Assembly (NCBI RefSeq): GCF_027579695.1
Contig: NC_083570.1
Location: 10,538,051-10,602,050, forward strand
Source of the DNA: Neoarius graeffei
Lineage: Eukaryota; Chordata; Actinopteri; Siluriformes; Ariidae
Reading direction: 5' to 3'
Length of the DNA: 64,000 nucleotides
The notes below the pieces were generated by a model. That model ran no database searches. It was not told the DNA's origin and saw nothing but the letters and a program-made list of their open reading frames with translations. Below, piece by piece: positions 1 through 10,395 of the stretch. Numbering within the stretch: the first letter of the stretch is position 1; every line of letters begins with the position of its first letter. Made by a program: the position numbers and the translations under genes.

Positions 1-1
1 C

Positions 2-410
2 ACTGGGTTCAGTCCAAATGCACTTGTTTTTGGCCATTCTGTACGTGGCCCAGTGGCAACTCTTGTGGGTAACTGTGATCTGCCGTGCGAGCCCCCACAG
101 TCCTTAACGGACTATGTAAATGGTTTTGCCGTCGGCTGTATTTAGCAGGGAAATTGGCCAGAGAAAAACTTCAGACTGCACAGGTTAAAATGAAGAAAAC
201 ACATGATAAGAAAACTGTCCGTCATGTGTTCAATGTGGGGGATGAGGTAATGATGCTTTTGCCTGTCATCCACTCTCCTTTCCAGGCAAAATTTGCTGGT
301 CCGTATAAAGTCATTCGTGTAGCGCACAATGACAATTGTTATTGCAACGCCCGACAAGAAGAAATTGACCCAGTTGTGTCACGCAAACCTGCTTAAACTG
401 TACTTTGAGG
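2..410 (+). pseudogene. Retrotransposon integrase, core end and C-terminal domain, frameshifted
   Basis: The first codons (from base 2) read TGFSPNALVFG, a typical end of the gypsy integrase catalytic core. The frame then changes near 130 and continues with a basic stretch and VGDEVMML at about 235-255, the start of the integrase C-terminal (GPY/F-type) domain, with KFAGPYKVI at about 288-315. A second frame change near 340 leads into TPDKKKLTQLCHANLLK, the usual end of this domain. Two frame changes make it non-functional. Its enzymatic role would have been insertion of the element's cDNA into the host genome. Confidence 0.85.
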
Positions 411-711
411 CAAAGGTTATTGGTCCGGCTGCTGCTGTTAGTTTACATCTTAGCTCGTCAGTGGCAGGGACAAGTGGGGATAGCACTGTAACTCATTCGT
501 CTACTTTGCCAGCGGTGGCAGCGCTGGAGGATGTAGAAGTCCGCGCACCTGACGATGCAGTTTTATTGGGTCGTCTAAAGAATTCAGAGTCGTTGGCTAA
601 TCTATCAGTGCTGTTTAAACATCTCACCTCACAGCAGGCGTTTGAGTTGGAGGCACTTAAAGAGTTCCCTTCGCTTTTCTCTGACACCAACCCAGACAAC
701 ACTCATCAGTC

Positions 712-1895
712 ATGACATTGACGTTGGACAGTCTGCCCCGATCAGACAATGTTTTTATAGGATCTTGGGGGAAAGACAAAATCCTGGAAGGTGAAGTAAA
801 ATATTTGTTGCAACATGGTCTAGCCGAGCAGTCACTTTCCAGTTGGGCGTCCCCCTGCATCTTAGTTAACAAGCCAGATGGCACGTACCGATTTTGTACG
901 GATTACCGTAAATTGAATAGCGTGACCAAACCCGACTCCTTTCCTTTACTGCGTGTTGAGGACTGTGTTGATCAAGTGGGTTCTGCCAAGTTCGTCAGCA
1001 AGTTTGACTTGCTGAAGGGATATTGGCAGATCCCCTTGACAGATCGAGCGCGCGAGGTGTCTGCCTTTATTACACCAAGCGGTCTGTATGCGTACAACGT
1101 AATGAGTTTTGGGTTGCGTAACGCGCCCGCAACCTTTCAAAGGTTAATGAACCAGGTTGTGGCACACTTAGATGGTGTTGCCGTCTTTTTGGTGACGTTG
1201 TTTTGTACAGTGATACTTGGGTATCACATCTCCAAGGCATCCGTCAGTTATTCATACGTTTGGCCCAGGCAAACCTTACCATCAACCTCGCTAAATGCGA
1301 GTTTGCAAAGGCGACAGTGACCTATCTTGGAAAAGTCGTGGGACAGGGTTTTGTGCGACCCATCCGCGCCAAAGTCGCTGCCATTGATTCGTTTCCCGAA
1401 CCAGTCAACAAAAAAGAATTAATGCGGTTTCTTGGAATGATTGGGTACTATAGGGGGTTTTGCAAAAATTTCTCCTTGACGGTAGTACCGCTCACAGACC
1501 TGCTCAAGAAGAGCAAGCAATTTGATTGGACCCCCACTTGTCAAACAGCTTTTCAATCTGTTAAGCACCTCCTTACCTCTGCTCCTCTCCTTGCTGCGCC
1601 CCAGATGAACAAGCCGTTCAAATTGCAAGTAGATGCCAGCAAAGTGGGAGCAGGGGCTGTCCTGTTACAGGACGATAGCAATGGGTTTGAACGTCCAGTA
1701 TGTTATTTTTCTCGCAAGTTCAACACTTATCAGTTGAACTATTCAACTATTGAAAAAGAGGCCCTTGCACTCATTTGGGCATTGCAATACTTTGAGGTGT
1801 ATGTTGGGGGCAGTGTTTGCCCAATAACGGTCTACTGTGACCATAATCCGTTGACCTTCCTTCACTCCCCGCAGAACCCCAACCAAAGGCTAATG

Positions 1896-1931
<36 letters not shown>

Positions 1932-1996
1932 CGTACCACCTTGATATTAAGGACAATGTGGTGGCGGACGCGCTTTCACGTGCTCCTACCCCTTAG
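712..1996 (+). pseudogene. Gypsy reverse transcriptase-RNase H, frameshifted, poly-T interrupted
   Basis: Reverse transcriptase blocks are visible: LVNKPDGTYRFCTDYRKLN (about 868-924), SKFDLLKGYWQIPL (about 999-1037) and SFGLRNAPATFQRLMN (about 1106-1153). The frame changes near 1185, exactly at the polymerase active-site box. It continues with FLGMIGYYRGFCKNFS and the RNase H start LQVDASKVGAGAVL (about 1624-1665), then YSTIEKEALALIWAL. A run of about 28 T at 1898-1925 interrupts RNase H; the normal end DNVVADALSRA reappears in another frame at about 1952-1984, followed by a stop at 1994. There is no integrase after RNase H. The damage makes it inactive. Confidence 0.9.
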
Positions 1997-2413
1997 GCTT
2001 AATTCTCATCTTGTCTTCCAATTTCAGGTACCGGGATGCGGAGGACAAATTTGGTTGTTCCAGCGGGTTGGCTTCTGCGTATGGTGGGGTCTGGTTGTAT
2101 GTTTGAGGAAAGGGGATTGGTCTAGGTTATAGTGTTTTGAATATAACTTCTTATTTATGACTGACTTAGTGTTTGGAATGTTATTTGTATATTATGTGGA
2201 GACCTTTTTTGTATTTGTTTTATTGGAGATGTATGCATAGATTGACTATGCTTTTGTGTACATTGTGTAGGCCTACATATTTTTGGATTGTATGCGTAGT
2301 AATGAGTATCAGTGACGTCACGTGTGTTGGGTGTTGGTAAATGGGATATTGATTCACTTTGTAATGTTTAATGTGCTCCCTAAAACCTGGAGGTTTTATT
2401 TTAAGGGGGGAGG

Positions 2414-2758
2414 TGTGACGGCCACCAGGGTTTTTTCTGTTTATTAGCTGTTTTTTCCTTTTACTCCCTAGACTAGGCGTGGGTGGAGTGTTTATGAGCA
2501 GCAATTGCGGTCACCTGTCCAGAGGCGGAGCTTGGCCCTTTATTAGGAGCTGCCTCCCAGACATCGAGACCTACTTTTCTTTCACATCCAGCATGCATAC
2601 ACTACTGACTGTCGACTTATCTCCTATCTTCCTTTATTTTGGTTGCCTACAATTGAGAGACTTTTGAGACTTAAGAAAAATAAATTCGCTTTTGGCATTG
2701 CACGTATCTCGCTCACCTCCCTTCTTATTTATTGTATTGGCTCCCCTAGGCCTTTACA
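2414..2758 (+). mobile_element. 3' LTR of the gmr1-like element
   Basis: Starts TGTGACGG after a purine tract (taaggggggaggtg) and ends CCTTTACA, giving the usual TG...CA ends with a TGT/ACA inverted repeat. AATAAA lies near 2680. The partner LTR is outside the window, so the exact right end is an inference. Confidence 0.65.
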
Positions 2759-4032
2759 CTGACAAATTTAAAGATAAATGTGAAAAAGATATAGAACTGA
2801 TTGAACTTGACAAAGCTGTAATGTGTTTAAAACTAGATAAATCCCCTGGCCACGATGGGCTAACTGCTAACTTTTACAGACACTTTTGGGAGCTACTTGG
2901 GGAACTCCTCTTTCAGGTGTTTAATGAAGCAATAACTAATCTAAGTTTACCCACAAGCAGGAAACAAGGCGTTGTAACGTTAATACCAAAACCTGGTAAA
3001 GATAAAAGGACACTGGAAAAATTATTGCCCAATCTCGCTTTTAAACAATGATTATAAACTGTTAACATACATCTACACCAATAGATTAAAAAAAGGACTT
3101 GGTCAAATAATTAGTGAAACAGTTAGGGTTTATAAATAAAAGATCAATACATAACATAAGGTTAGTGCGAGACATCTTAGAATACAGTCACCTAATTGAG
3201 GACAAGGGCTTTGCTTTATTTCTTGATTTTCACAAAGCTTTTGATAAACTTGAGCATCAGTTCCTTTTTAAAGTCTTGCATTTATATGGGTTTGGTCCAA
3301 AATTTTGCAACATTATAGAATCCTTTTATGACGGTACAACCAGCATGGTAGCACTCCCAACAGGCACTACTCCTCACTTCTCCTTAAACCCAGGAGCTAA
3401 ACAAGGGTGCAATATATCTCTGTTTCTCTTTATTATGGCAGCAGAAATGTTAGCAATCCTTATGAAAAACTCAATTAGATAAATTTAAATATTTTCAGTG
3501 AACAGTTGATAAGAAGCCAGCTTGCTGATGACACCACTGTTTTTCTAAAAAGCCTAGAACATATCCCTGAAGTGTTTAAATGTGTTGATCTCTTCTCTGA
3601 AGCATCTGGTCTCACACTCAAATCATAGTAAATGTGAACTCATGGCTCTACATGATTGCAACCTTTTAGAAGCATATAACATTCCCATTAAGTCTTGTGT
3701 AAAATATTTAGGAATTCACCTAACCAAAGACAGTGCCATGAGTGAAACATTAAATATTCATGATAAAATTCTTCAATGTAAATCAAAATTAAATTCATGG
3801 TTGGAGACCTAACAATATTTGGAAGAATGTACTTAACTAAAATGGAATCCTTAGCAAGATGTCTTTACCCTGCCTATTCTATGGCTATACCAGATAAAAC
3901 CATCAAAACAATCAACTAAACTTTAACTACATTTGGAAAAACCGAGCTCACGATATCAAATCTGAAATTATAAAAGAATATAAAGAAGGTGGCATACAAG
4001 CAACTGACTTTGAATGTCTACATGCTCTTTGT
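2759..4032 (+). pseudogene. LINE ORF2 reverse transcriptase relic
   Basis: Conserved blocks in order: KSPGHDGLTANFYRHFWELL (about 2840), VTLIPKPGKDK (about 2974-3006), GFINKRSIHNIRLVRDILEY (from about 3124), FLDFHKAFDKLEHQFL (about 3220-3267), NPGAKQGCNISLFLF (about 3388-3432) and ADDTTVFLKSLE (about 3523-3558), the last carrying the polymerase ADD motif. The thumb-like part KYLGIHLTK follows near 3700. Stops after 3050, 3480 and 3810 divide it. Confidence 0.85.
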
Positions 4033-4548
4033 TAGGGTTTTGCTGGGATTTGAACCCGGGTAGTTGGTGTGATAATCCAGCAAACCCCCACTAGGCCACC
4101 AGGGGGATGATTCAAGTGCAGAGGCGTGAGGCAAAAGTAGAGTATCAAAAAAAGTTTATTTACACTATTTACAATCCAATGGAAAAAACAAAAAAATCCA
4201 AAAGCTCAGAAGATAAACCAAAATAAAAATATCCAAAGGTAAAATGTCCAAAAGGAAAGGCAAAATGCTGAACGCTCAGAAGATCAAAAAGGTACAAAGT
4301 CCAAAGAAAGCAAAAACAAGGGCACAGGCAAGCTACGTGGGCCAGAGGAAACTAGCACTAGACAGCATAGTATAAAGACTCCGTGACAAGGGAACAAACA
4401 GAGGGGTCTTTATACACAAACTAATTAAGGAACAGGGCGGGGCAGGAAACAGGCAATCAAGACAAACACAGTGGCGGCCTCTAGAGGCCAAAACAAACAT
4501 GACAAGATAAACATAACAGTGGCCTCTAGAGGCCAAAACAGTCCCAGT
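4033..4548 (-). mobile_element. Non-autonomous repeat with tRNA-like head
   Basis: About 515 bp splitting the LINE reading frame. On the minus strand its right-to-left end near 4045-4105 reads a tRNA-like segment: an A-box-like TGGCCTAGTGG and a perfect B-box GGTTCAAATCC. The remainder is A-rich and ends with two copies of a GTGGC(G/-)GCCTCTAGAGGCCAAAAC-like motif (about 4470-4535). LINE protein resumes directly after it. The family name is unknown to me; it could be a tRNA-derived SINE or a short terminal-repeat retroelement. Boundaries are approximate. Confidence 0.55.
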
Positions 4549-5150
4549 CTTAAAAATAGTGGTTAAAATCTTTTCTGTAGATAGAAATAATATTTGGTTT
4601 TGTCTTTCCAGAGGTTTATTTGAAAAAAAAAATGGGAGGTATTGAGTTTGTCCTTAAATGTGATTTTAAAATAGAAAACCTACCAGTCAAGTTGGTGTCC
4701 TTTCACAAGCAGGTTCTGTTATGCTGGAAACTTATGTACAACCACAACTTTACACCACACCAAACACCGATTTGGAATAATAGATATGTTCTGTGTCATG
4801 GAAAATCTCTCTTTTTGCAACACTGGATGGATAAAGGTATTTGGTTAATATCTCACCTTATGGATAATCAGGGCAACTGGCTGTTATATGAGAACTTCTG
4901 CTCCATTCATATTATTACCTGCAAAAAAGCTGAATTTAATAAAATATGCAAAGCAATTCCTCAACCAGTCCAGGGCAATTCCATGTAAATGTCAACCTCA
5001 CCATGCAAAAATAAAGCAACATGTAATACATCAAAACCACTCCCAGAGATATCACCTAGGCCTGTATTTTACAGATGTGAATAAGTTGAACCAATTTGTA
5101 ACCAACCTAATGTGTCACTGTCAGTCTTTCTTTCTTATAATGTAAAACCC
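4549..5150 (+). pseudogene. LINE ORF2 C-terminal region
   Basis: Continues the LINE after the inserted repeat. The translation shows a weakly conserved L1-type C-terminal part: LVSFHKQVLLCWKLMYNHNF near 4690-4750 followed by PIWNNRYVLCHGKSLFL near 4768-4820. The frame is lost after about 4985. No catalytic motif belongs to this part. Confidence 0.7.
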
Positions 5151-5902
5151 AAGCTAAAATCAACTTTGATCATGTACAATTCTATATTATTGCCACAAGC
5201 CACAGAAATGTATGCTAAAATCCACAAAACAGCAAAACAATAGCCATCCTAAATATTATTTAAGAACTTTGATAGTTTTAGCTGATATTTAGAGAGTTTT
5301 TCAAAGGGTTATGGTGGTTAAATTGCTGATTTTCTAAACATATGCCATGTCTATTTCAGACGCGTCACATCCATAACGGAATTTCGTCACATCCATAACG
5401 CTGACTTTTCCTTCCGAAACTCTGCATGAAATACAAAATATTTTAAACAAAGATTTTTTAATATTCACCTTGGACCCCTCTATCAAATGGATATCTCCAT
5501 TTCGACATTAGGTTTACAATTTCACAGAGTTTGATAAAAATGTACAGTCACCCAAGAAAAGTGATACTTTTTCTGTCACGTCCATAACGCATCTTTTATT
5601 GGCGTTTTCTGGCATGCCCTAGATGTACTATGGGAATTGTTCTTGTTCTATCACTTCTCCAGTATGGTACAGCCTTAAAATATGCAACACCTGTTTAAAT
5701 ACTGGGAGACAATAAAACATGCACTGGGTCATTTGTTGCCATTTTGAGTTCAAGTGTCACGTCCATAACGCTGGAATTGCTCTCAAACAACTTGTACAAA
5801 ACATTGATCCTGAGAGTTTGCCTCCTCCGAACCTTCCAATACTCTACATCATGGAACAAGACTTTCTTAACAGAGATTCCAAACAATATCCTACTTAATC
5901 AT
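5151..5902 (+). repeat. LINE-internal region with repeated CCATAACG motif
   Basis: Little protein similarity can be seen between 5151 and about 5770. The motif GTCAC(A/G)TCCATAACG occurs four times in the same orientation, at 5364-5378, 5386-5400, 5575-5589 and 5756-5770. LINE-like protein may resume shortly before the SINE (about 5785-5902). Origin unknown; an extra inserted element is one possibility. Confidence 0.5.
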
Positions 5903-6279
5903 CTCATTCTCATCTCATTATCTCTAGCTGCTTTATCCTTCTACAGGGTCGCAGGCAAGCTGGAGCCTATCCCAGCTGACTACGGGCAAAAGGCGGGGTA
6001 CACCCTGGACAAGTCGCCAGGTCATCACAGGGCTGACACATAGACACAGACAACCATTCACACTCACATTCACACCTACGGTCAATTTCGAGTCACCAGT
6101 TAAACTAACCTGCATGTCTTTGGACTGTGGGGGAAACCGGAGCACCCGGAGGAAACCCACGCGGACACGGGGAGAACATGCAAACTCCACACAGAAAGGC
6201 CCTCGCCAGCCATGGGGCTCGAACCCGGACCTTCTTGCTGTGAGGCGACAGCGCTAACCACTACACCACCGTGCCGCCC
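5903..6279 (-). mobile_element. tRNA-derived SINE, full length
   Basis: The tRNA-like head lies on the minus strand at the right end (A-box TGGTGTAGTGG, B-box GGTTCGAGCCC near 6210-6262). The tail at the left end is built of CTCAT/GAGAT-type repeats. A perfect 13-bp target duplication CCTACTTAATCAT flanks it (5890-5902 and 6280-6292). Same family as the copies at 14253, 25343 and 55995. Confidence 0.95.
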
Positions 6280-6292
6280 CCTACTTAATCAT

Positions 6293-7013
6293 TTGAATAA
6301 TAATCTGTACCCAATACGTTCAAATAGAAATCCCATCTTTCAGAAGTTCTCTGAAGTAGAGGTTAAAAAATGGAGGACCCAATATCTAAAATTTCCTGTA
6401 AGTCCAAAGGTGAGGGAAGTGCATTTTAAGATTTTGAATGAGATTTATCCATCCAGTGAAATGCTAAGAGTGAGGTTCAATATTGACAGTATTGATAACA
6501 ACTGTATTTTCTGTGAATCAGATATTGAAACTACGGACCATCTTTTCTTTCAATGTATTTACACAACCATTTTGGGAGGACTTTTTGGACTGGCTTTCTT
6601 CTAAAATCCAGCTACAGGACACACTTACCCTGGACAACATAACATTTGGGAGGAGTCTGAAGGATTCACAAGCAGACTGTTATGAATAATTTACTATTGC
6701 TCTCGAAATATTCCATTCACTGCTCAAAATAGAAAAAAGTAAAGCATATTTTCACTGTGTTCAAAAAACACATTGTAGAAAATTCTCACCACCTTAGTGT
6801 ATGAAATGCAAAAAAGCAGTGTCACTCTTGAATGCATTTGATCATTTGAAAATATTTGAAGACCTCTAATGGTAATTATACAACTGTGTGAATGTATGAG
6901 TGAATGAGAGTGTTTTGTTTTACCTTGTGCCTTGAACATTTTTGTTCACTCATGCAACATATTTGTATGCCTAAATGTTTGTATACCTGAATATTTGCAA
7001 TTAAAAAAAAATC
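6293..7013 (+). pseudogene. LINE ORF2 C-terminus and 3' end
   Basis: Resumes the LINE after the SINE. A zinc-knuckle-like segment typical of L1-type C-termini is visible: CIFCESDIETTDHLFFQC at about 6508-6560. The frame changes near 6570 and the rest decays towards an A-rich 3' end at about 7003-7013. The pre-insertion site is reconstituted simply by removing the SINE and one target copy. Confidence 0.8.
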
Positions 7014-7240
7014 AAACAAACTAAAAGTTTGAAAAAAGTAGGCAGTAATTGTCATTTCAACTCGTTTGGAAAACAATTTTCAAATGGGTGGCACTGACAT
7101 CTGGCCGACGCTTCATGTTTCGAAGTCTCACACAAGTCTCGTGAATATCGTGCGGATAAGCGACGCCTGCCATGGAACAAAACGAATTACGTTCAACATG
7201 GCTAAAAACCGAATAGGCCGATAAGTATCATATTTAATTG
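7014..7240. other. Unassigned intergenic sequence
   Basis: I see no gene or recognisable repeat here. It separates the LINE 3' end from the next repeat. Confidence 0.4.
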
Positions 7241-7370
7241 CGATAAGTCAAGTCAACTTTATTGTCAAATATGCTATACATGCTCGACATACAGCACAGA
7301 TGAAATTTCAGTCCTCTCTGACCCACGGTGCAAACAGGCAATGCAATAAATAAAAATAAAAATAGAATAA
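7241..7370 (-). mobile_element. LINE 3'-end fragment (fish L2/Rex-like)
   Basis: The stretch starting AAGTCAACTTTATTGTCAAA followed by a dACCCACGG segment near 7320 is typical of 3' ends of fish LINEs inserted in minus orientation. No coding part is attached. The family call is from memory of sequence style and is tentative. Confidence 0.5.
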
Positions 7371-7570
7371 TTGAAAAACAAACAAACAATATAAACAGTA
7401 TAAACACTCTAGATAGGAACTAGACATAGACTAAACACTCAAACAATATAAACGGTATAAATAAACAGTATAAACACTAGATAAGAACTAGACATAGACT
7501 AAACACTCAGACAATATAAACAGTATAAACACTCTAGATATGAACTAGACGTAGACTAAACACTCATATA
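7371..7570. repeat. Minisatellite, units of about 55-65 bp
   Basis: Three to four imperfect units made of AAACAATATAAACAGTATAAA, ACTCTAGATA and GAACTAGACATAGACTAAAC modules follow each other directly, ending in a short ATATAT/ACACAC run at 7565-7590. Unit length varies because the CAGTATAAA module is duplicated in one unit. Confidence 0.8.
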
Positions 7571-7925
7571 TATATGACACACACACATAAATTGGTTCAA
7601 ATAAGCAAACAGCTAGGGTTAATACGAGTCATGATATAAGGTTCCTAAAACATCATTGAATAACACGTTAATTAAGAAATAAAGCAAGTTTAAAAATGAC
7701 TTCAGTTCTCCTTTAAAGGGGTTTCTGTGGATCTTTGTGATTGATGTATCTGGAAGAGAAGAGCAGGGAAGATTGCGAATCGAGTGGCTGTGGTTTGCTT
7801 TCGCCCGATACTAAACCGTGTAGCATCCTAGCGATCATTGCAAAGACGCGTACAAAAAGCCTGAAACTGCCTCCTTACCCAGGAAAAAATGATACAGGCT
7901 TTATCTTGTAGTGTCCGGATCCCCT
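7571..7925. other. Unassigned intergenic sequence
   Basis: No reading frame or repeat signature that I can support apart from the short ATATAT/ACACAC run at its left edge. Confidence 0.4.
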
Positions 7926-8092
7926 GGGTCCGGTTGTTCAAAACATGGTTATCTTTTAACCAATGGTTCAATCACTATTTAACATGATGTTAAATATAAC
8001 CTGCTGTTAAACTGTTGTTCAAAACTCCGGTAAAGTTAACGCACCTCCCAGCCTCCGTTATCTTTTAACCAAGTGGTTACGTACAGTACAGC

Positions 8093-9437
8093 CAGGGGTG
8101 AAAGTAGTTTTCAGTTCTTACCGGTACTACAATCTCCAGTGCGTCACTTTATCGTTTTCTTCAAACTCGTTTTACCCGGGTTTTTTTCCACAGGCGTTTT
8201 ACACCTTGTTCATGAGATAGATAACTTCTTAATATTCTTAACTAGGGCCTACCTTGTTGTACCTATGTACAAAAAGGACATTACAAAATATTTCAGTTTG
8301 TAAATATTTTACTGTGAGAACTTTCTTGTCAGTACATTTAATTTGGAACTTGACTGAAAAATGCAAAATGATGGATTCCCTCCATGAGAACAACAACAAC
8401 GAAAAAATTCCAAACAGGGCTGAAGTAGTTGTCCTCTTCAGGGTGCTGGCGAGCCATGCCACATGTGGAATGTGCTGCTCTTTGCCCTTTGGCCAGCCAA
8501 GTCTTTACATATGACAAAGGATTCCACTGGTTGGTTGGTAGGCCGACTGTACTTATGAAGAGGAGGTTTGCTGTATTTTTGGTCGTGAGGTTGCTCCTGT
8601 ACTCAGTAATGATATTGTTCATAGTGGTTCATTGGGGTGTCAAGAAAACGTGCACTCACTTTGCAAAGCATGCTCACATTTAAATCACGAGCTTGCGCTC
8701 CTGTAGCCTAAAGCAGACTTAGTAAAACTGTGCGCTCAATGCTATTCAGCCGTGCCGCAGTTATAAACGGCATGAGCACAATGTTCTAAAGCTTAAGCAC
8801 GATTTATAAAAGGTGTATTTGAAGAGTCCTTTATTATTTGTCCGAGTGAAACCACCAGTGATGTGAATGCCATGTCTCAATCTGATACCCAGTCACTTAA
8901 AAACATGATGTTTGAAATGCAGATTAATTTCGTTGACACAATTTTCTATCAAAGACGAGACTTGGCTGACTAACTGCTGAGCGGGCAGCGCGAGCCCTGC
9001 ATGAGATGGAGACGGAATTGAAGCTTCAAAAACGCACCAACAGAAAGACCAAAATATGGGAGACATTTGCAGAAGTTTTGAAAACGGATTACCATACTTG
9101 CTGGCGTTTAGTACCATTATTTTCCTAATTATTATTTTTGCGGCTCGAATGGGTGGATTTGAAAGCGTCGGTCGATGCACTGCAAAAGGAAGCTGCTGCT
9201 GATGCGCGTCACACATCCTATGACTTTTTAAACACGCTACTCTTCATCGGAGCTGGTCAAAAATGGCACATTGTGGGTAGATGTGTTTTTCTTCTCAAAC
9301 AGCGAACGTTACTAATTTTATGTTTGTTTGTTTTTTTTAAGTCAGCATAAACCCTCTCTCTTACAGGTGCGACGCACCGGCTCTAAATCTTTTGACGGTG
9401 CGCAGCACCGCCTCGCACCGGTCTACTTTCACCCCTG
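8093..9437. mobile_element. hAT transposon, non-autonomous
   Basis: Perfect inverted ends CAGGGGTGAAAGTAG (8093-8107) and CTACTTTCACCCCTG (9423-9437). The flanking 8-mers AGTACAGC and CATACAGC match at six positions, consistent with an old 8-bp target duplication. No complete transposase is visible inside; the open stretches there do not resemble a hAT transposase that I recognise. Confidence 0.8.
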
Positions 9438-9499
9438 CATACAGCTCAAAAGGCAAACACGCATGTTCCCGATTGTTAATGCGTGCTGTCCAAAACAAT

Positions 9500-9745
9500 T
9501 CGGATGAGGACCAAATGAGCTACTTTGATACAATGAGGCAGAACTTCGACATTGGTACCGATTTGGTAGAGAATCTCTCCATTATATATTTGATTTGGAA
9601 CGCCCAATGCGAAAAAGCCATGCATTGTCTGTTGAGGTGCTCATTGCCCTTAGATTTTATGCAAGCGGCAGTTTTTTTCCAAGTCAGGAGACTTGGTGGG
9701 CGTGACACTGTGGGATTGATTTTGACACGGTGTGACGTTGGTTAG
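9500..9745 (+). pseudogene. HARBI1-like transposase fragment
   Basis: In the plus frame read from about 9588 the peptide ERPMRKSHALSVEVLIALRF and then YASGSF is visible. That is the well conserved N-terminal block of PIF/Harbinger transposases, which precedes the helix-turn-helix. The frame is lost near 9683. An open frame in another register (9392-9745) overlaps it. Catalytic DDE residues are absent, so this is an inactive remnant of the enclosing Harbinger element. Confidence 0.75.
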
Positions 9746-9792
9746 AGCTAAACCAATTGGTTTGCTAATGATATGGTTACATTAGCTTCAAG

Positions 9793-10284
9793 CAGTGTTC
9801 GAACTATGCCAATATTTTCGGGGGGTCCCTTTTTTCCCTTGGGGGGGTGCTTGCGCTTGTCTCGGAGCGCGGATCTCCAAACACATGAGAAGCCTATCTT
9901 ATGCACATATCACGCGGACTCCACGCATCGCGTCTGAAGTCATAACTCATCAGGGGAAATCGTGTCTGCATTGGCATGTTCAAAAAACAACCTCGCGTCA
10001 ACAATGATACCACACGCAAGAAAAAAAAAACAGTCAGGCTACTCAACAACCAACCTGGCAGCAGCAGTCGTTGTCATATCGGTTTATTTTATCTTTGATG
10101 TAAACACAACACTTCGGATATGCAAATGCTTCCCGTTACACACGATTGCTATGTCAATAAACATCATTTTGCCAATATTTTAGAGACCCCCCCCCCAACA
10201 TTTCCCAGATCATGTTTTGAAGGGATCTCATGTCTGTTTCAGGGGATCTCGGATCCCCCTAGTACCCCCGTAGTTCGAACACTG
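9793..10284. mobile_element. hAT MITE
   Basis: Inverted ends CAGTGTTCGAACTA and TAGTTCGAACACTG, with a perfect 8-bp target duplication GCTTCAAG (9785-9792 and 10285-10292). 492 bp, no transposase. It holds G-rich and C-rich runs near both ends. Confidence 0.95.
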
Positions 10285-10395
10285 GCTTCAAGAAACGATT
10301 TTTTAACTAACGGTAAATTAAAATTTTAACGGAAATAACTATTTTGAACAACTGAACCCAGATCTTTAACCCAGCCGCATATAAAAAGTTGTACG

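Larger units (their letters stand above)
1..2758 (+). mobile_element. Ty3/gypsy LTR retrotransposon, gmr1-like, 5' part outside window
   Basis: Decayed LTR retrotransposon read on the plus strand. The order seen is integrase C-terminal half (2-410), a variable linker (411-710), reverse transcriptase (712-1590), RNase H (1596-1996, stop TAG at 1994-1996), a non-coding 3' region with a purine-rich tract at 2402-2413, then a 3' LTR (2414-2758). Integrase lying upstream of reverse transcriptase is the order known for gmr1-like elements of deuterostomes and is the reverse of ordinary gypsy. The 5' LTR, gag and protease lie outside the window. The following LINE starts directly after the LTR, suggesting insertion into that LINE, but the target duplication cannot be checked. 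Confidence 0.85.
2759..7013 (+). mobile_element. L1-like LINE, 5'-truncated and interrupted
   Basis: ORF2 of an L1/Tx1-type non-LTR retrotransposon, read on the plus strand in broken frames. It begins inside the reverse transcriptase (KSPGHDGLTANFYRHFW, about 2840-2892). It is interrupted at about 4033-4548 by a tRNA-headed repeat, resumes with the C-terminal region at 4549-5150, is interrupted again by a SINE (5903-6279), and resumes to a 3' end with an A-rich tail near 7003-7013. Numerous stops and frameshifts show it is dead. Confidence 0.85.
7926..10359 (+). mobile_element. PIF/Harbinger transposon relic with two nested hAT elements
   Basis: Left end GGGTCCGGTTGTTCAAAA and right end TTTTGAACAACTGAACCC form terminal inverted repeats of about 18-20 bp with two mismatches. 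Between them, at about 9590-9690, lies a relic of HARBI1-type transposase. Two hAT elements (8093-9437, 9793-10284) were inserted later and account for most of its length. I could not find a clean 3-bp target duplication, so the outer limits are somewhat uncertain. Confidence 0.7.

Noticed and set aside
8073..8683. Several overlapping frames of 75-95 codons in the first hAT element
   Set aside because: Overlap on both strands and no similarity to hAT transposase; treated as chance frames.
7923..10362. 3-bp target duplication for the Harbinger relic
   Set aside because: The bases flanking the proposed ends do not match in any tested register, so none is reported.
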